DNA of 35,190 nucleotides. Origin: Verrucomicrobiia bacterium. Lineage in GTDB: Bacteria; Verrucomicrobiota; Verrucomicrobiia; Limisphaerales; JAJOIW01. The stretch is taken from positions 1 to 35,190 of the forward strand of contig JAUIAG010000017.1 in the NCBI GenBank assembly GCA_030425355.1, in the 5' to 3' direction. The notes beneath the pieces are model-generated. The model made no database searches. It was not told the DNA's origin and saw nothing but the letters and a program-made list of their open reading frames with translations. Shown piece by piece: positions 1 through 8,701 of the stretch; position 1 is the first letter of the stretch; each line of letters begins with the position of its first letter. The position numbers were made by a program, and so were the translations under genes.

Positions 1-320
1 CATGTCACTCCGTGACTGTCTATCGAGCCCATTGGCCGAGGGACAAAGGCATTCTGGAACGGCGTCTGCCTGGAAGCCGCTACTCCGGGATCGCCGGCGT
101 CCCCGCCGGCACAAGCCCGATCACCGCATCAACCGTCGCGACGCGACGGAAACCATACGAATGATATCCAAACCGTGGGTTGAAACCCACGTCCACCATC
201 ATCATGTCACTCCGTGACTGTATATCGGGCCCATTGGCCGAGGGACAAAGGCATTCTGGAACGGCCTCCGCCCGCAAGAGCCCCCCGGGATCGCCGGCGT
301 CCCCGCCGGCACAAGCCCGA
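1..320. repeat. Two direct copies of a ~120-bp intergenic repeat
   Basis: Positions 1-120 and 203-320 are near-identical direct copies that share the opening CATGTCACTCCGTGACTGT, the central GGGACAAAGGCATTCTGGAAC and the end GATCGCCGGCGTCCCCGCC. They differ by scattered substitutions and a 2-bp indel around 70-85. The first copy may begin before the window edge. Each copy ends in a perfect hairpin, GCCGGCG-TCCC-CGCCGGC. The 82-bp spacer holds another palindrome at 174-191. Short open frames run through both copies, but they follow the repeat rather than protein-like sequence. The layout resembles dispersed REP/BIME-like intergenic elements. Function is unknown. Confidence 0.85.
174..191. repeat. 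18-bp palindrome between the repeat copies
   Basis: CGTGGGTT-GA-AACCCACG is a perfect 8-bp inverted repeat with a 2-nt centre. It lies in the spacer between the two copies of the ~120-bp repeat and could form a cruciform or RNA hairpin. It has no T-tract, so it does not look like an intrinsic terminator. Confidence 0.7.
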
Positions 321-952
321 CTACTGGAACACCAATCATTGATGTATCAGAACATCATTGAACAAACCGGGCCAAACCGGCTTACACCTGTGTTGCCACG
401 ACAAGCCCTTGAGGGAGGGGGCACAGTGCATCCGGCGTAACCATCTTACTTGCTCAAAATTCCTCGTCTGGTCATTGATGAAATTCGTACGGTGTGAATT
501 GCCTGGTGGTGACGAGTGAGGTGGGACAGCTTCAGATGCCGTTCACATTGCTGTGGCATCGGTGGGTCGGACGGACTATCCTGTGACATGGAAATTCATA
601 TACATCTCCAGCCGGTATACGCGGGATCGCCTGTGTGCTGTTTGGTTGCAGATGCTGGAATCCATTTGCCGGTGAGATGCGGTCCGGAAGAACTGAATCA
701 TTTCGATGAGGTGACGGCAGCTGATATTTCATCATTAGCTGCAGGTGCCGGGATTTTCGAAGTGTGCCGAGAATGGGCTGCCGTTGCCCTGAAATACGGT
801 TTTGGCCTCATCGGCATGGTGCGAGCCCTTCGGCAGATTGGCGGAGAAACAAAATTCTGGCAAGGCAGTGGACTCAGGGACTTCCCACTTCGCAACTCCT
901 GCAGCGCAGCAGCCGCACCACGGGCAGACGTGAATCACTTCAGACCTTCGCA
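321..952. other. Long intergenic stretch without a recognisable gene
   Basis: About 630 bases lie between the repeat pair and the glycosidase start. An open frame at 516-956 (146 codons) is rich in Cys, has no familiar domain and no ribosome binding site. Overlapping minus-strand frames look equally arbitrary. I see no tRNA, terminator or convincing promoter. It may contain the glycosidase promoter or decayed coding sequence, but nothing visible decides this. Confidence 0.4.
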
Positions 953-3586
953 ATGAAAAAAGATCAGCGTGCATTCAAAGATTGGAGGATCAGTTGGCTT
1001 CCAGGCTGGCTCATTCGCAGACGGGGTTTTTGCATGGGAATGGTTCTCCTGGGCTGGCTCTGGGCAGCGTTTTCATTTCTTCCGGTATCGGCCGGTCCGG
1101 TCATTGAGGCAGGAGAAAAGCTGCGGGAGTTCGACTTCTGGATGAATCGTGACTTCGAGTGGTTCGCGGAGAATATTCCCATGCTGGACAGCCCGGACCG
1201 GGAACTCGACCTTACCTATTACTACCGCTGGGAGCTGGTAACGCGCCATTTAGTGTATGCGGGTCCCGGCACGGGCTATGTGTTCACCGAGTTTGCCAAC
1301 CGCCCTTTCTGGTCCGGTGCCTACGGGACGATTTCCTGCCCTGCGGGGATGCAGATTGATGATGTCCGCTGGCTGTCCAATCCGCGCTACGTGCGGGATT
1401 ACATGCGTTTCTGGATGCGGCATCCGGGGGCGCAGCCGCGCAACTATTCCTTCTGGGCGGCTGAGTCGGCATGGAGCATTCATGAAGTCCAACCTCATGA
1501 CGGGTTCATCATCGATCTCCTGCCTGACCTGATCAGGAACTACGAAGCATGGGAGGCCCGCGGATGGGTCGAGGAGAAAGGGCTGTTCTGGCAGTTGGGA
1601 CATGATGACGGGATGGAGTTCGACATCAACGCCCGGCAGACAAATGATATCCTGCGCGGTGGCCAATCACTGCGGCCTGGTTTCAACACTTACATGTGGG
1701 CGGATGCCGGGGCGTTGGCCAGGATTTCGGCGCTGGCCGGGGACGGGGAATCCGCGGCGCGGTTTGCGAATAAAGCGGAGCGCATCAAGCAGCAGCTGCA
1801 GAAGGAGCTTTGGGATCCTTCCCGGTCTTTCTTCTTCCCGATGAGTAATCAGCGCCACGAGAAGGACGGGCATGTCGTGGAGAAGTACACCCTCACCTAT
1901 GAAACAGGAGAATTTGCCGGAAGCATGCATGGACGCGAGTTGCACGGATACATTCCATGGGCCTTCAATCTGCCGGACTCCGGATTCGAGGATGCCTGGA
2001 AGTTCCTGACGGACGATCAGTTTTTCCAGGCTCCTTTTGGACCTACGACTGTTGAACGCAACGATCCTCTCTTTGTGCTCAAGGAAGGGTGTTGTTGGTG
2101 GAGTGGTCAGTCGTGGCCGTTTGCGACGGCGCAAACATTGAAGGGCTTCGCAAATCTCCTGCAAAACTACGAGCAGCAGCATGTGGATCGGGAGGATTAT
2201 GTCAGGCTCCTTCACACCTTCGCGATTTCCCACCGCAAGGACGGGCGACCCTACATTGCGGAGGCGCTCCATCCCTTTACGGGATCCTGGAAGGGTCACG
2301 ACATGGAGAACCGCAGTGAACATTACTTCCACTCCGGCTTCACAGATCTGGTAATCACCGGGCTGGCCGGGTTACAGCCCTCCGTATCGGACCGGGTGCA
2401 GATCAAGCCATTGATTCCTCCGTCCTGGGATTTCTTTGCCCTGGATCAGGTTCCCTACCACGGGCACATGCTTGCCGTGGTCTGGGACCGCGATGGCTCC
2501 CGCTACGGGAAAGGCAGGGGGCTGATGATTCTGGTTGATGGCAGGATAGTGGCCCGGTCGGAGAATCTCCGGACGCTGGAGGCCAGGCTTCCCGGCGGCA
2601 CACGGAAAATTCCCCTGGTCGAAGCACCCCTGGTGAATTTTGCCGTCAATAATGATGGTGATTACTACCCTCGGTATCAGGTGTCATTCCCGGGAGACGA
2701 GGGGGCGACCTCAATGATCCATGATGGGGAGTATGTCTATGACCGGCGTCCGCTTGATCGCTGGTCGACACTCGGATCTCCCAACGAGACGGACTGGATT
2801 GCGGTGGATTTCGGGACGAAGCGTCCGGTTGAAAAGGTGGAACTGTACGTCATTGACGACGGTGAGGGGAGGAGAACAAGGGCTCCGCGGGCCATCGGCC
2901 TCGAATACCGGACCGGTGAGGACTGGATGCCGGTTCCCGATATTTCTCCGTCTCCCGCGGTGCCTCAGGGTGGTCGCCCGTATCGTCTCACCTTCCCGTC
3001 CATTGAGACATCCGGGATCCGTGCGACATTGACTCATTCACCGGGGAGTGCCTCTGCGTTGACGGAATTCATGGTGTGGGGGCAACTTGATGGGGATTAC
3101 GTTCCACCCTGTCCGCCGATGGGCAACATCGCCTTCAACCCCGACCCGCGTACGGCATACCCCAAGGTGCGGGCATCCTTCCACGATCAGTATGGCGGGA
3201 CCCCGGACAAAGCCATCGATGGGAAGATCATTTTCCCAAGCAACCCGGTAAACCGCTGGACGAGTTATGGCTCGCCGAACAACGAACGCGATTGGCTTGA
3301 AATCGATTTCGGAGGCCCAAAGAAAATGGGGAGGGTTGTCCTGCACATCTTCGATGACCGGGGAGGAGTGCAGGCACCAAGGCAGATCACTCTGCAGATT
3401 TGGTCAGGGGAATCCTGGATGGATATTGGTGCCGCCATTGCGGATCCTGCGAAACCAAGGGGTGGAATGGCCAACACGATAAGATTCGAGCCGGTTACCG
3501 CACCAAAGTTGCGGGTGGTCTTTGATCATATCGGTATCCCGAATGTCCGGAGCGGAGTGACTGAGATCGAAGTCTGGGCAGAGTAA
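953..3586 (+). CDS. Secreted MGH1-like (alpha/alpha)6 glycoside hydrolase with two C-terminal discoidin domains
   Basis: This 877-aa protein is probably exported. A basic stretch (IRRR, residues 21-24) precedes a hydrophobic segment at about 26-47 ending in VSA, a plausible signal peptidase site. The frame stays open upstream to 764, but those residues look non-coding, so ATG 953 was chosen; ATG 1034 is possible but lacks the basic N-region. The core (about 60-560) has the mannosylglycerate-hydrolase-like glycosidase pattern: GHDDGMEFD, GYIPWAFNLPDSGFEDAW, FGPTTVERNDPLF, WWSGQSWPFATAQT and HSGFTDLVITGLAGL. A short beta-rich region follows, then two related F5/8-type (discoidin/CBM32-like) repeats at about 570-720 and 730-877, each with an RW(S/T)-x-G-SPN-(E/N) motif. 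It probably removes sugar from an extracellular glycan; the substrate cannot be read. No clear Shine-Dalgarno is present. Confidence 0.85.
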   Translation: MKKDQRAFKDWRISWLPGWLIRRRGFCMGMVLLGWLWAAFSFLPVSAGPVIEAGEKLREFDFWMNRDFEWFAENIPMLDSPDRELDLTYYYRWELVTRHLVYAGPGTGYVFTEFANRPFWSGAYGTISCPAGMQIDDVRWLSNPRYVRDYMRFWMRHPGAQPRNYSFWAAESAWSIHEVQPHDGFIIDLLPDLIRNYEAWEARGWVEEKGLFWQLGHDDGMEFDINARQTNDILRGGQSLRPGFNTYMWADAGALARISALAGDGESAARFANKAERIKQQLQKELWDPSRSFFFPMSNQRHEKDGHVVEKYTLTYETGEFAGSMHGRELHGYIPWAFNLPDSGFEDAWKFLTDDQFFQAPFGPTTVERNDPLFVLKEGCCWWSGQSWPFATAQTLKGFANLLQNYEQQHVDREDYVRLLHTFAISHRKDGRPYIAEALHPFTGSWKGHDMENRSEHYFHSGFTDLVITGLAGLQPSVSDRVQIKPLIPPSWDFFALDQVPYHGHMLAVVWDRDGSRYGKGRGLMILVDGRIVARSENLRTLEARLPGGTRKIPLVEAPLVNFAVNNDGDYYPRYQVSFPGDEGATSMIHDGEYVYDRRPLDRWSTLGSPNETDWIAVDFGTKRPVEKVELYVIDDGEGRRTRAPRAIGLEYRTGEDWMPVPDISPSPAVPQGGRPYRLTFPSIETSGIRATLTHSPGSASALTEFMVWGQLDGDYVPPCPPMGNIAFNPDPRTAYPKVRASFHDQYGGTPDKAIDGKIIFPSNPVNRWTSYGSPNNERDWLEIDFGGPKKMGRVVLHIFDDRGGVQAPRQITLQIWSGESWMDIGAAIADPAKPRGGMANTIRFEPVTAPKLRVVFDHIGIPNVRSGVTEIEVWAE

Positions 3587-3621
3587 GGAAGTTCAGGCAC
3601 TGAAAAAAATCCGCCGGCACA

Positions 3622-3647
3622 AAGGCCCCCGTCGTGTCGGGGGCCTT
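3622..3647 (+). terminator. Hairpin downstream of the glycosidase gene
   Basis: AAGGCCCCCG-TCGTGT-CGGGGGCCTT forms a perfect 10-bp GC-rich stem with a 6-nt loop, starting 35 nt after the stop codon. The tail is TCCCCG rather than a U-run, so it is terminator-like but may instead protect the 3' end. It lies between convergent genes. Confidence 0.6.
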
Positions 3648-3790
3648 CCCCGTATCCATGGATGCCTGCGTCGCTTGTCTGCATTCAAGGTTTGAGCAAT
3701 TCCTCGGGGGCATGCCCTCTGGCTTCCTTTTTCACACTGGTTTCGGAATGATGTGACACGCCACCGTCTTCGTCCGACTCTGTTCCCTGC

Positions 3791-4372
3791 TTAGCTTTTG
3801 CCTTTGAATAGAGTGGTGATGAATTTGAGAAATCCGTTTGATGATTTTTCCGCGGGTTTTGGATGAACTGTTTTATTTCCGGCTGATGGACTGACGGCAG
3901 CCGTTTCAGGGCGGGCGGTGGATGCTTTGGTGGTCACGGATGGACTATCCTGAGCCTGCTCCTGTTTGCGGAAATACGAAGAAGGACGTTTTCTTCCTTT
4001 GACAGCGGGGCCGGGCGTGGTCTGCATCTTCATTTTTGACCTGCGTGAGCGGAACTCTCCGGCCCGTATTCTTCTGCGGCCTCTGTTGTTCATTCTGCCC
4101 CGGGCATTCCCGCCAGCTGTTCCCCGGGAGGAAGAGTCGGGCAATCCCGGGGCGGACGGATTGAGACCGAGTCCAGTGCCGCCGCTCTCCCGGCATTGAA
4201 TCTTCTGAACCACTTTTGTATAGGACAGTTTTCTGCTTTTCCTTCGCAGAGACAGAGAAAGAGAAAGGCATGAGCCGGATTGCTTGTTTGGATGACTGGA
4301 TTTCAGCTTCCGTGTTTTTCGTTTTGCCCGGGCTTTTGTATGAGTCGTGGTTTCCATATTTTTATACATCAT
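3791..4372 (-). CDS. Basic, low-complexity hypothetical protein
   Basis: A 193-aa protein that I do not recognise. The start at 4372 (tandem ATG codons) is supported by GAGG about 9 nt upstream; the longer open frame to 4420 lacks this. The sequence is rich in Lys, Arg, Ser and Pro, with clusters such as KARAKRKTRKLK, LRRKSRK and RGRRRIRAGEFRSRR, and probably has little fold. The C-terminus changes character to a short amphipathic segment, GFLKFITTLFKGKS, that could bind a membrane or partner. There is no signal peptide. Strong positive charge suggests nucleic-acid binding, but that is inference. It is convergent with the glycosidase gene and lies beyond the terminator of the upstream DUF1080 gene, so it is probably transcribed alone. 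It may be a chance open frame. Confidence 0.45.
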   Translation of the reverse strand: MMYKNMETTTHTKARAKRKTRKLKSSHPNKQSGSCLSLSLSLRRKSRKLSYTKVVQKIQCRESGGTGLGLNPSAPGLPDSSSRGTAGGNARGRMNNRGRRRIRAGEFRSRRSKMKMQTTPGPAVKGRKRPSSYFRKQEQAQDSPSVTTKASTARPETAAVSPSAGNKTVHPKPAEKSSNGFLKFITTLFKGKS

Positions 4373-4481
4373 GACCTTTGTCCTCAAAGGTTTGAGTAAA
4401 GCCGGACTCGGGAATGTCAATTCACAATTTTCGGTTGGAAGGTGGATGCGTGGGAAATGGTCGGGCTGAAAAACAAATGAA

Positions 4482-4514
4482 AAACCCGCGGAGCAGCGGG
4501 GCTCGCGCGGGTTT
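4482..4514 (-). terminator. Intrinsic terminator of the DUF1080 gene
   Basis: Read on the minus strand, the arms AAACCCGCG and CGCGGGTTT (9 bp) enclose a 15-nt loop and are followed by TTTCATTTGTTTTT. It lies about 45 nt beyond the DUF1080 stop codon, so it fits that gene. A second small hairpin, CCACAAT-CA-ATTGTGG at 4515-4530, sits between the stop codon and this stem. Confidence 0.8.
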
Positions 4515-4557
4515 CCACAATCAATTGTGGTGGAGGATAATTGAAGTCGTATGGATT

Positions 4558-5811
4558 TCAGAGTTCCATGATCCGGATATTCCGGAAGCGTATATCATTG
4601 GGCCGGCCATGATCCTGGAGGCCGATATATCCGGAGAGGGGCTTGGAGCTGGCGGGTGACTTGTCGAGGTCTATATCTATAATGCGTTCCCCATTGAGAT
4701 GAACCACGAGGACACTGTCATGACAGACAACAGTCATGTGATTCCACGCGCCCGGTTCCATGGACATGTTTTTTGTGGGGGCTGCAGTGCGGATGATGCC
4801 GCCGTGATCATGCTGGGTGAGCTGCTTTGAATCGCCGTGGTTGTCGAGGATCTGGGCTTCGATGCCTGTTTCCACGGGGTCCTTGAGATCGCCGACCCGG
4901 AAGAAGACGCCGCTGTTGCCTCCTTTGGGGTAGGAGTATTCAAGATCGAGGACAAAATCATCATACGTGCGTGTGGTCCAGATATAGTCGGTGTAGCGCT
5001 GCCAGCCGAGTTCGCCTTCGCGGGGCTGGATGAGCAGCACGCCGTTTTCTTCAGGGATCCAGTTCCCGGTGGTCTGCCATCCGGAGAGATCGCGGCCATT
5101 GTAGAGGTTCTTCCACTGAGCGGTGTTCGCGTCGGCATGGATTTCACGGATACGGAGGTTTCGCCATGCGACTTCGAATGGTCCCTGCCCGCGGCCGATG
5201 CCATGCACCTGCAGGCCGATGAATCCTTTCGGATGTGATTCAAACTTTTCCAGATCGACGAGGTCGGAGATCAGCGTGCCGTTGATCCAGACCCGGATGC
5301 GTGGGCCCTCGGCCAGGATGCGGTAGGCATTCCACTCGCCGTCCTTGAAGGCCTTGTGGGGAACCAGGCGTGATTCCGGCGTCATCCATCCTCCGGCGGC
5401 CTCGCCGTAGATATATCCCGCCTCGGCGCCATTCGGCCCGCTGGCCTCAATCTCAACCTGCGGTCCGTTGACCCGGCCTTCATTGGTGCCGCCGACAGTC
5501 TGTGACCGGATCTGAACACCGGAGTTGAGCCGGTCATCGACCTTCACTTCAAACTCCAGATCAAAATCACCGTAGACTTTCTCGGTGCATAGAAATGAAT
5601 TCGGGCTGCCGTCCGCCGTCTTCCCGACAATGGCGCCATTTTCAATCCGGTAGGTGGCGGTGCCGTTTTTCTGAACCCATCCGTCCAGAGATTTTCCGTC
5701 AAAGAGTGATACCCATCCGTGATGGTCGGCCTTCAGTCCGCAGGGAAGCAGTGAAATGGCCGCCGACAGAATGAGGCCGGCGAGAGCGAGCTTCGGTTTA
5801 TTGGTTTTCAT
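4558..5811 (-). CDS. Secreted protein with two DUF1080 (3-keto-disaccharide hydrolase) domains
   Basis: A 417-aa protein with a signal peptide (residues 1-28, ending near GLKA). Two concanavalin-like beta-sandwich domains of the DUF1080/3-keto-disaccharide hydrolase family follow at about 32-225 and 232-417. Each begins with the family signature: LFDGKSLDGWV in the first and LYNGRDLSGWQ in the second. Each also has an SGV(Q/F)(I/F)R motif and ends with a (W/F)RN(L/I)RI strand. Members hydrolyse 3-keto-glycosides or bind carbohydrate, and the family is expanded in Verrucomicrobiota and Planctomycetota. A periplasmic or secreted sugar-processing role is therefore likely; which copy is catalytic is unclear. 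There is no strong Shine-Dalgarno. It is divergent from the TPR protein gene and ends at its own terminator. Confidence 0.9.
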   Translation of the reverse strand: MKTNKPKLALAGLILSAAISLLPCGLKADHHGWVSLFDGKSLDGWVQKNGTATYRIENGAIVGKTADGSPNSFLCTEKVYGDFDLEFEVKVDDRLNSGVQIRSQTVGGTNEGRVNGPQVEIEASGPNGAEAGYIYGEAAGGWMTPESRLVPHKAFKDGEWNAYRILAEGPRIRVWINGTLISDLVDLEKFESHPKGFIGLQVHGIGRGQGPFEVAWRNLRIREIHADANTAQWKNLYNGRDLSGWQTTGNWIPEENGVLLIQPREGELGWQRYTDYIWTTRTYDDFVLDLEYSYPKGGNSGVFFRVGDLKDPVETGIEAQILDNHGDSKQLTQHDHGGIIRTAAPTKNMSMEPGAWNHMTVVCHDSVLVVHLNGERIIDIDLDKSPASSKPLSGYIGLQDHGRPNDIRFRNIRIMEL

Positions 5812-5963
5812 AGGTAATGTGTAAAAATGAATGCCTGATTATCAGCAGGCCGGACTGGCCTTGTCAAACAAGGTATCAGTCGGGCAGCCGGCCGGATGAC
5901 TTCCGACGGGTGGGCAGTAAAATGGGAGCTTGCGATTTCATGGGCGGGGGTGATCATAGAAAG
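5812..5963. promoter_or_regulatory. Divergent intergenic region between the DUF1080 and TPR/peptidase genes
   Basis: This 152-bp stretch should hold promoters for both divergent genes. I see a small hairpin, CCTTGT-CAA-ACAAGG (5859-5873), but no strong -35/-10 pair. The TPR gene frame stays open through the region to 5817; those residues do not look like protein and precede a good signal peptide, so they were excluded. Confidence 0.4.
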
Positions 5964-8618
5964 ATGATCTTATCGTGGAATCCTTTGGCGATGGGAGCTG
6001 GACTCACCGGGAAACTTCTTCTGGGAGCGGCGCTTTTCATGTCGACGATTGTCGGCCATGCCGAGGATCTGGAAACGGTTCGCGGGCTGCTCTTCCGGGG
6101 AGAGTATTCCGAAGCTGTCCGCAAGGCCGAGGTGGAGATGAACCGCAACCGGGATGAGGCCCCATGGGCCGAGATCATCGCCGAGGCCCTCCGGGCACAG
6201 GGGAAATATCAGGAAGCTGCCCAGAATGCCAGAAACTGGGCGAGGTGGGATCGCCGCGGGCTGAGAACACGGTGGCTGGCCTTTGAATCCGCACGGAGCA
6301 TCGGGGATGAGGACACCGCGCAGATGATGCTCTTCGAAATGAATGACCTCGTCCGCCGCAGGGGCGGGCGTTACCAGGATTCGGAGGAAATGGTGGTGAT
6401 TGGCCGTATGGCCCTTGAACTGGGCGCGGATCCGAAACTTGTGGTCAAGAATTTCTTCGAACCGGTGTCGCGCGACAACCCTGAAACCCGGATGCTCTAT
6501 CTCGCTGCCGGGGGGCTGGCGCTGCAGAAGAACGACTTTCAACTGGCATCCAAATGGTTCACCGACGGCAATAAACGCTTCCCGGAGGACCCGGCCATGT
6601 GCTACGGGCTGGCCCGGAGTTTTTCATCCAGTGATGCCGAAGAAACCTCCAAATGGATCAACAGGGCTCTGGAGCTGAATCCGCGGCACAAGGAGAGCAA
6701 ACTGCTGCTGGTGGACATGCTCCTCAATTCCGAGTCTTTTGATGAGGCCCGCGAACTGCTGGACGAGGTCCAGGAGCTTTCTCCTCAGGAACCTGAAATG
6801 TGGGCCTACCGAGCTGTCATCCGGCACCTTGAGAACGACGCGGAGGGTGAAATCGAAGCCCGCCGCAAAGCACTTGAACTGAATCCGGTCAATCCGCGTG
6901 TTCCCTATCTGATTGGAAAAAAGCTCTCTCAGCAGTACCGCTTTCGCGAGGGCAGCTCATACCAGCGCATGGCGCTTGCCATGAAGGAGGACTATCTCCC
7001 TTCCCAGATCCAGCTGGCTCAGGACCTTCTGAGACTGGGCAGGAATGACGAAGGCTGGGAACTGGCGTCCAAAGTTCATGAAAAGGACGGCTACGATGTG
7101 ACCGCCTTCAACCTGGTGACACTCCGCGACAACCTCCGCGATTACACCGTGGTCACCAATGAAAATTTCATCATCCGTGTGGATGCGGCGGAAGCTGAAA
7201 TCATCGGCCGCCAGGCGCTGGAGCTTCTGCAGGAGGCCTACGACCGGCTCACCGTCAAATACAACTTCTACCCGCCCGAACCAACCACCGTGGAAATTTT
7301 CAGCTCCACCGCGGATTTCGAGGTGCGGACCTTCGGCATGCCGAATATTCCCGGCTATCTGGGAGTGTGTTTCGGGCCGGTGATCACCGCGAACAGCCCG
7401 TCCACTCCAAGGATGCAGTCGGTGAACTGGCAGTCAGTCCTGTGGCATGAGTTCTGTCACACGGTGACCCTCGGGGCCACCCGCAACCGCATGCCCCGCT
7501 GGCTCAGTGAAGGCCTTTCCGTTCACGAGGAAACCCTTCGCAACCCGGCCTGGGGCATGCAGCTCAATCCGCAGTTCCTTCAATGGATCGCCGAGGGCGA
7601 TTTGCTGCCAATCTCGGATCTGACATCGGCCTTCATGAATCCCAAGACCCCGGGACACATTGAATTCGCCTATTACCAGTCCGCCAAGGTTGTCGAGTTC
7701 CTGCTTGAACTCCACCCGGAGGAACGGATCGCCGACCTTCTGGCCGATCTCTCGCGCGGCATGGACATCAACGCCGCTCTCGAAAAGAACTACCAGTCGA
7801 TGAAGTCACTTGATTCGGGCTTCGAAAAGTGGATCAAGGCTTCCGTGGCGGATGCGACCGGGGAGCTGAAGTTCACGCGTTCCCGGCCTTTGTCACTGCT
7901 GTCCCAGGGACTTCCCGGCAATGTCCCCGCACCACTGGTGGAGGATGTTTCCAACAATTTCTGGACGCTGATGAAGGAAGCTGAGGATCTGCTCGAATCC
8001 GGCGATTTTGAGGGTGCTGAATCGATTGCCCTTGAGATTCTTGAGGATTATCCCGAGCCCCGGCGGACTCCGAATCCCTTTGCTGTCCTCTCGGCTGTCT
8101 ACCGCCAGCAGGAAGACACCGGCCGTGAGATTGAGATTCTCGAGCGGTGGGCGGATATTGAAGTCGGCCCCCGGAGCCTCTACGAGAGGTTGATCGAACT
8201 TCACCGGCAGGAGGAAAACTGGGACCGGGCCATACAATTCGCCCGCGATCTCATCGCCATAGACCCTTTCAATCCGGAGCTTTACGCTTTGCAGGCCGAA
8301 TACGCCACCCGTGAGGAGAAGTCCACCGAAGCCATTTCAAACTGGGAGCTGGTTCTCCAGCTGGATCCCGATAATCCCGCTGAAGTGTATTTTGACCTTT
8401 TCCGATTGCGGCGTGAGCTCGACAGGGACCGCGCCTACCAGGACCTGCTGTCCACACTCGAGCTGGCTCCCCGGCATCGCGCAGCCCTCAGTGCCTTCCT
8501 TGAATGGCAGAAGCCCGAAGCCCGCGGGGAGGAACTTTCCCCCTACAGCGACAGGGACAATCCCGCCGGATCCCGGGGATCACAGCAAAGTAAACCGCCG
8601 GCCGAAACAGCCCTTTAA
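5964..8618 (+). CDS. Exported TPR protein with a peptidase-MA-like metalloprotease domain
   Basis: An 884-aa protein from ATG 5964, chosen because it opens a signal peptide (residues 1-33, ending VGHA). Upstream in-frame starts (5817, 5922) would bury it. TPR-like helical repeats fill about 35-420. A peptidase-MA-type gluzincin domain follows at about 425-640 with H495-E-F-C-H499 and a downstream Glu, E516, in WLSEGLSVHEE, consistent with an intact zinc site. More TPRs cover about 660-860, with a Pro/Ser-rich tail. Related TPR-metallopeptidases are exported and of unknown substrate. It sits 83 bp upstream of the DUF4159-MoxR-BatA genes on the same strand, so it may belong to the same envelope system. 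Confidence 0.85.
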   Translation: MILSWNPLAMGAGLTGKLLLGAALFMSTIVGHAEDLETVRGLLFRGEYSEAVRKAEVEMNRNRDEAPWAEIIAEALRAQGKYQEAAQNARNWARWDRRGLRTRWLAFESARSIGDEDTAQMMLFEMNDLVRRRGGRYQDSEEMVVIGRMALELGADPKLVVKNFFEPVSRDNPETRMLYLAAGGLALQKNDFQLASKWFTDGNKRFPEDPAMCYGLARSFSSSDAEETSKWINRALELNPRHKESKLLLVDMLLNSESFDEARELLDEVQELSPQEPEMWAYRAVIRHLENDAEGEIEARRKALELNPVNPRVPYLIGKKLSQQYRFREGSSYQRMALAMKEDYLPSQIQLAQDLLRLGRNDEGWELASKVHEKDGYDVTAFNLVTLRDNLRDYTVVTNENFIIRVDAAEAEIIGRQALELLQEAYDRLTVKYNFYPPEPTTVEIFSSTADFEVRTFGMPNIPGYLGVCFGPVITANSPSTPRMQSVNWQSVLWHEFCHTVTLGATRNRMPRWLSEGLSVHEETLRNPAWGMQLNPQFLQWIAEGDLLPISDLTSAFMNPKTPGHIEFAYYQSAKVVEFLLELHPEERIADLLADLSRGMDINAALEKNYQSMKSLDSGFEKWIKASVADATGELKFTRSRPLSLLSQGLPGNVPAPLVEDVSNNFWTLMKEAEDLLESGDFEGAESIALEILEDYPEPRRTPNPFAVLSAVYRQQEDTGREIEILERWADIEVGPRSLYERLIELHRQEENWDRAIQFARDLIAIDPFNPELYALQAEYATREEKSTEAISNWELVLQLDPDNPAEVYFDLFRLRRELDRDRAYQDLLSTLELAPRHRAALSAFLEWQKPEARGEELSPYSDRDNPAGSRGSQQSKPPAETAL

Positions 8619-8701
8619 CCAGAACGTCCCGAGAAGCGTCAATGATACTGGTGTTTGGTGAAACATCCGAGAATCATGGCTGAAATACCGACTCACCCGT
8701 C

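Noticed and set aside
203..440. Small ORF starting in the second repeat copy
   Set aside because: The frame follows the repeat, ends in non-conserved sequence and the parallel frame in the first copy diverges after the repeat, so it is not a gene family.
516..956. 146-codon plus-strand open frame upstream of the glycosidase
   Set aside because: Cys-rich, no recognisable domain, no ribosome binding site. A short stretch (VALKYGFGLI) loosely recalls the start of ABC1/UbiB-type kinases, but it is too short to support even a pseudogene.
1667..2332. 221-codon minus-strand open frame
   Set aside because: Antisense shadow of the glycoside hydrolase gene.
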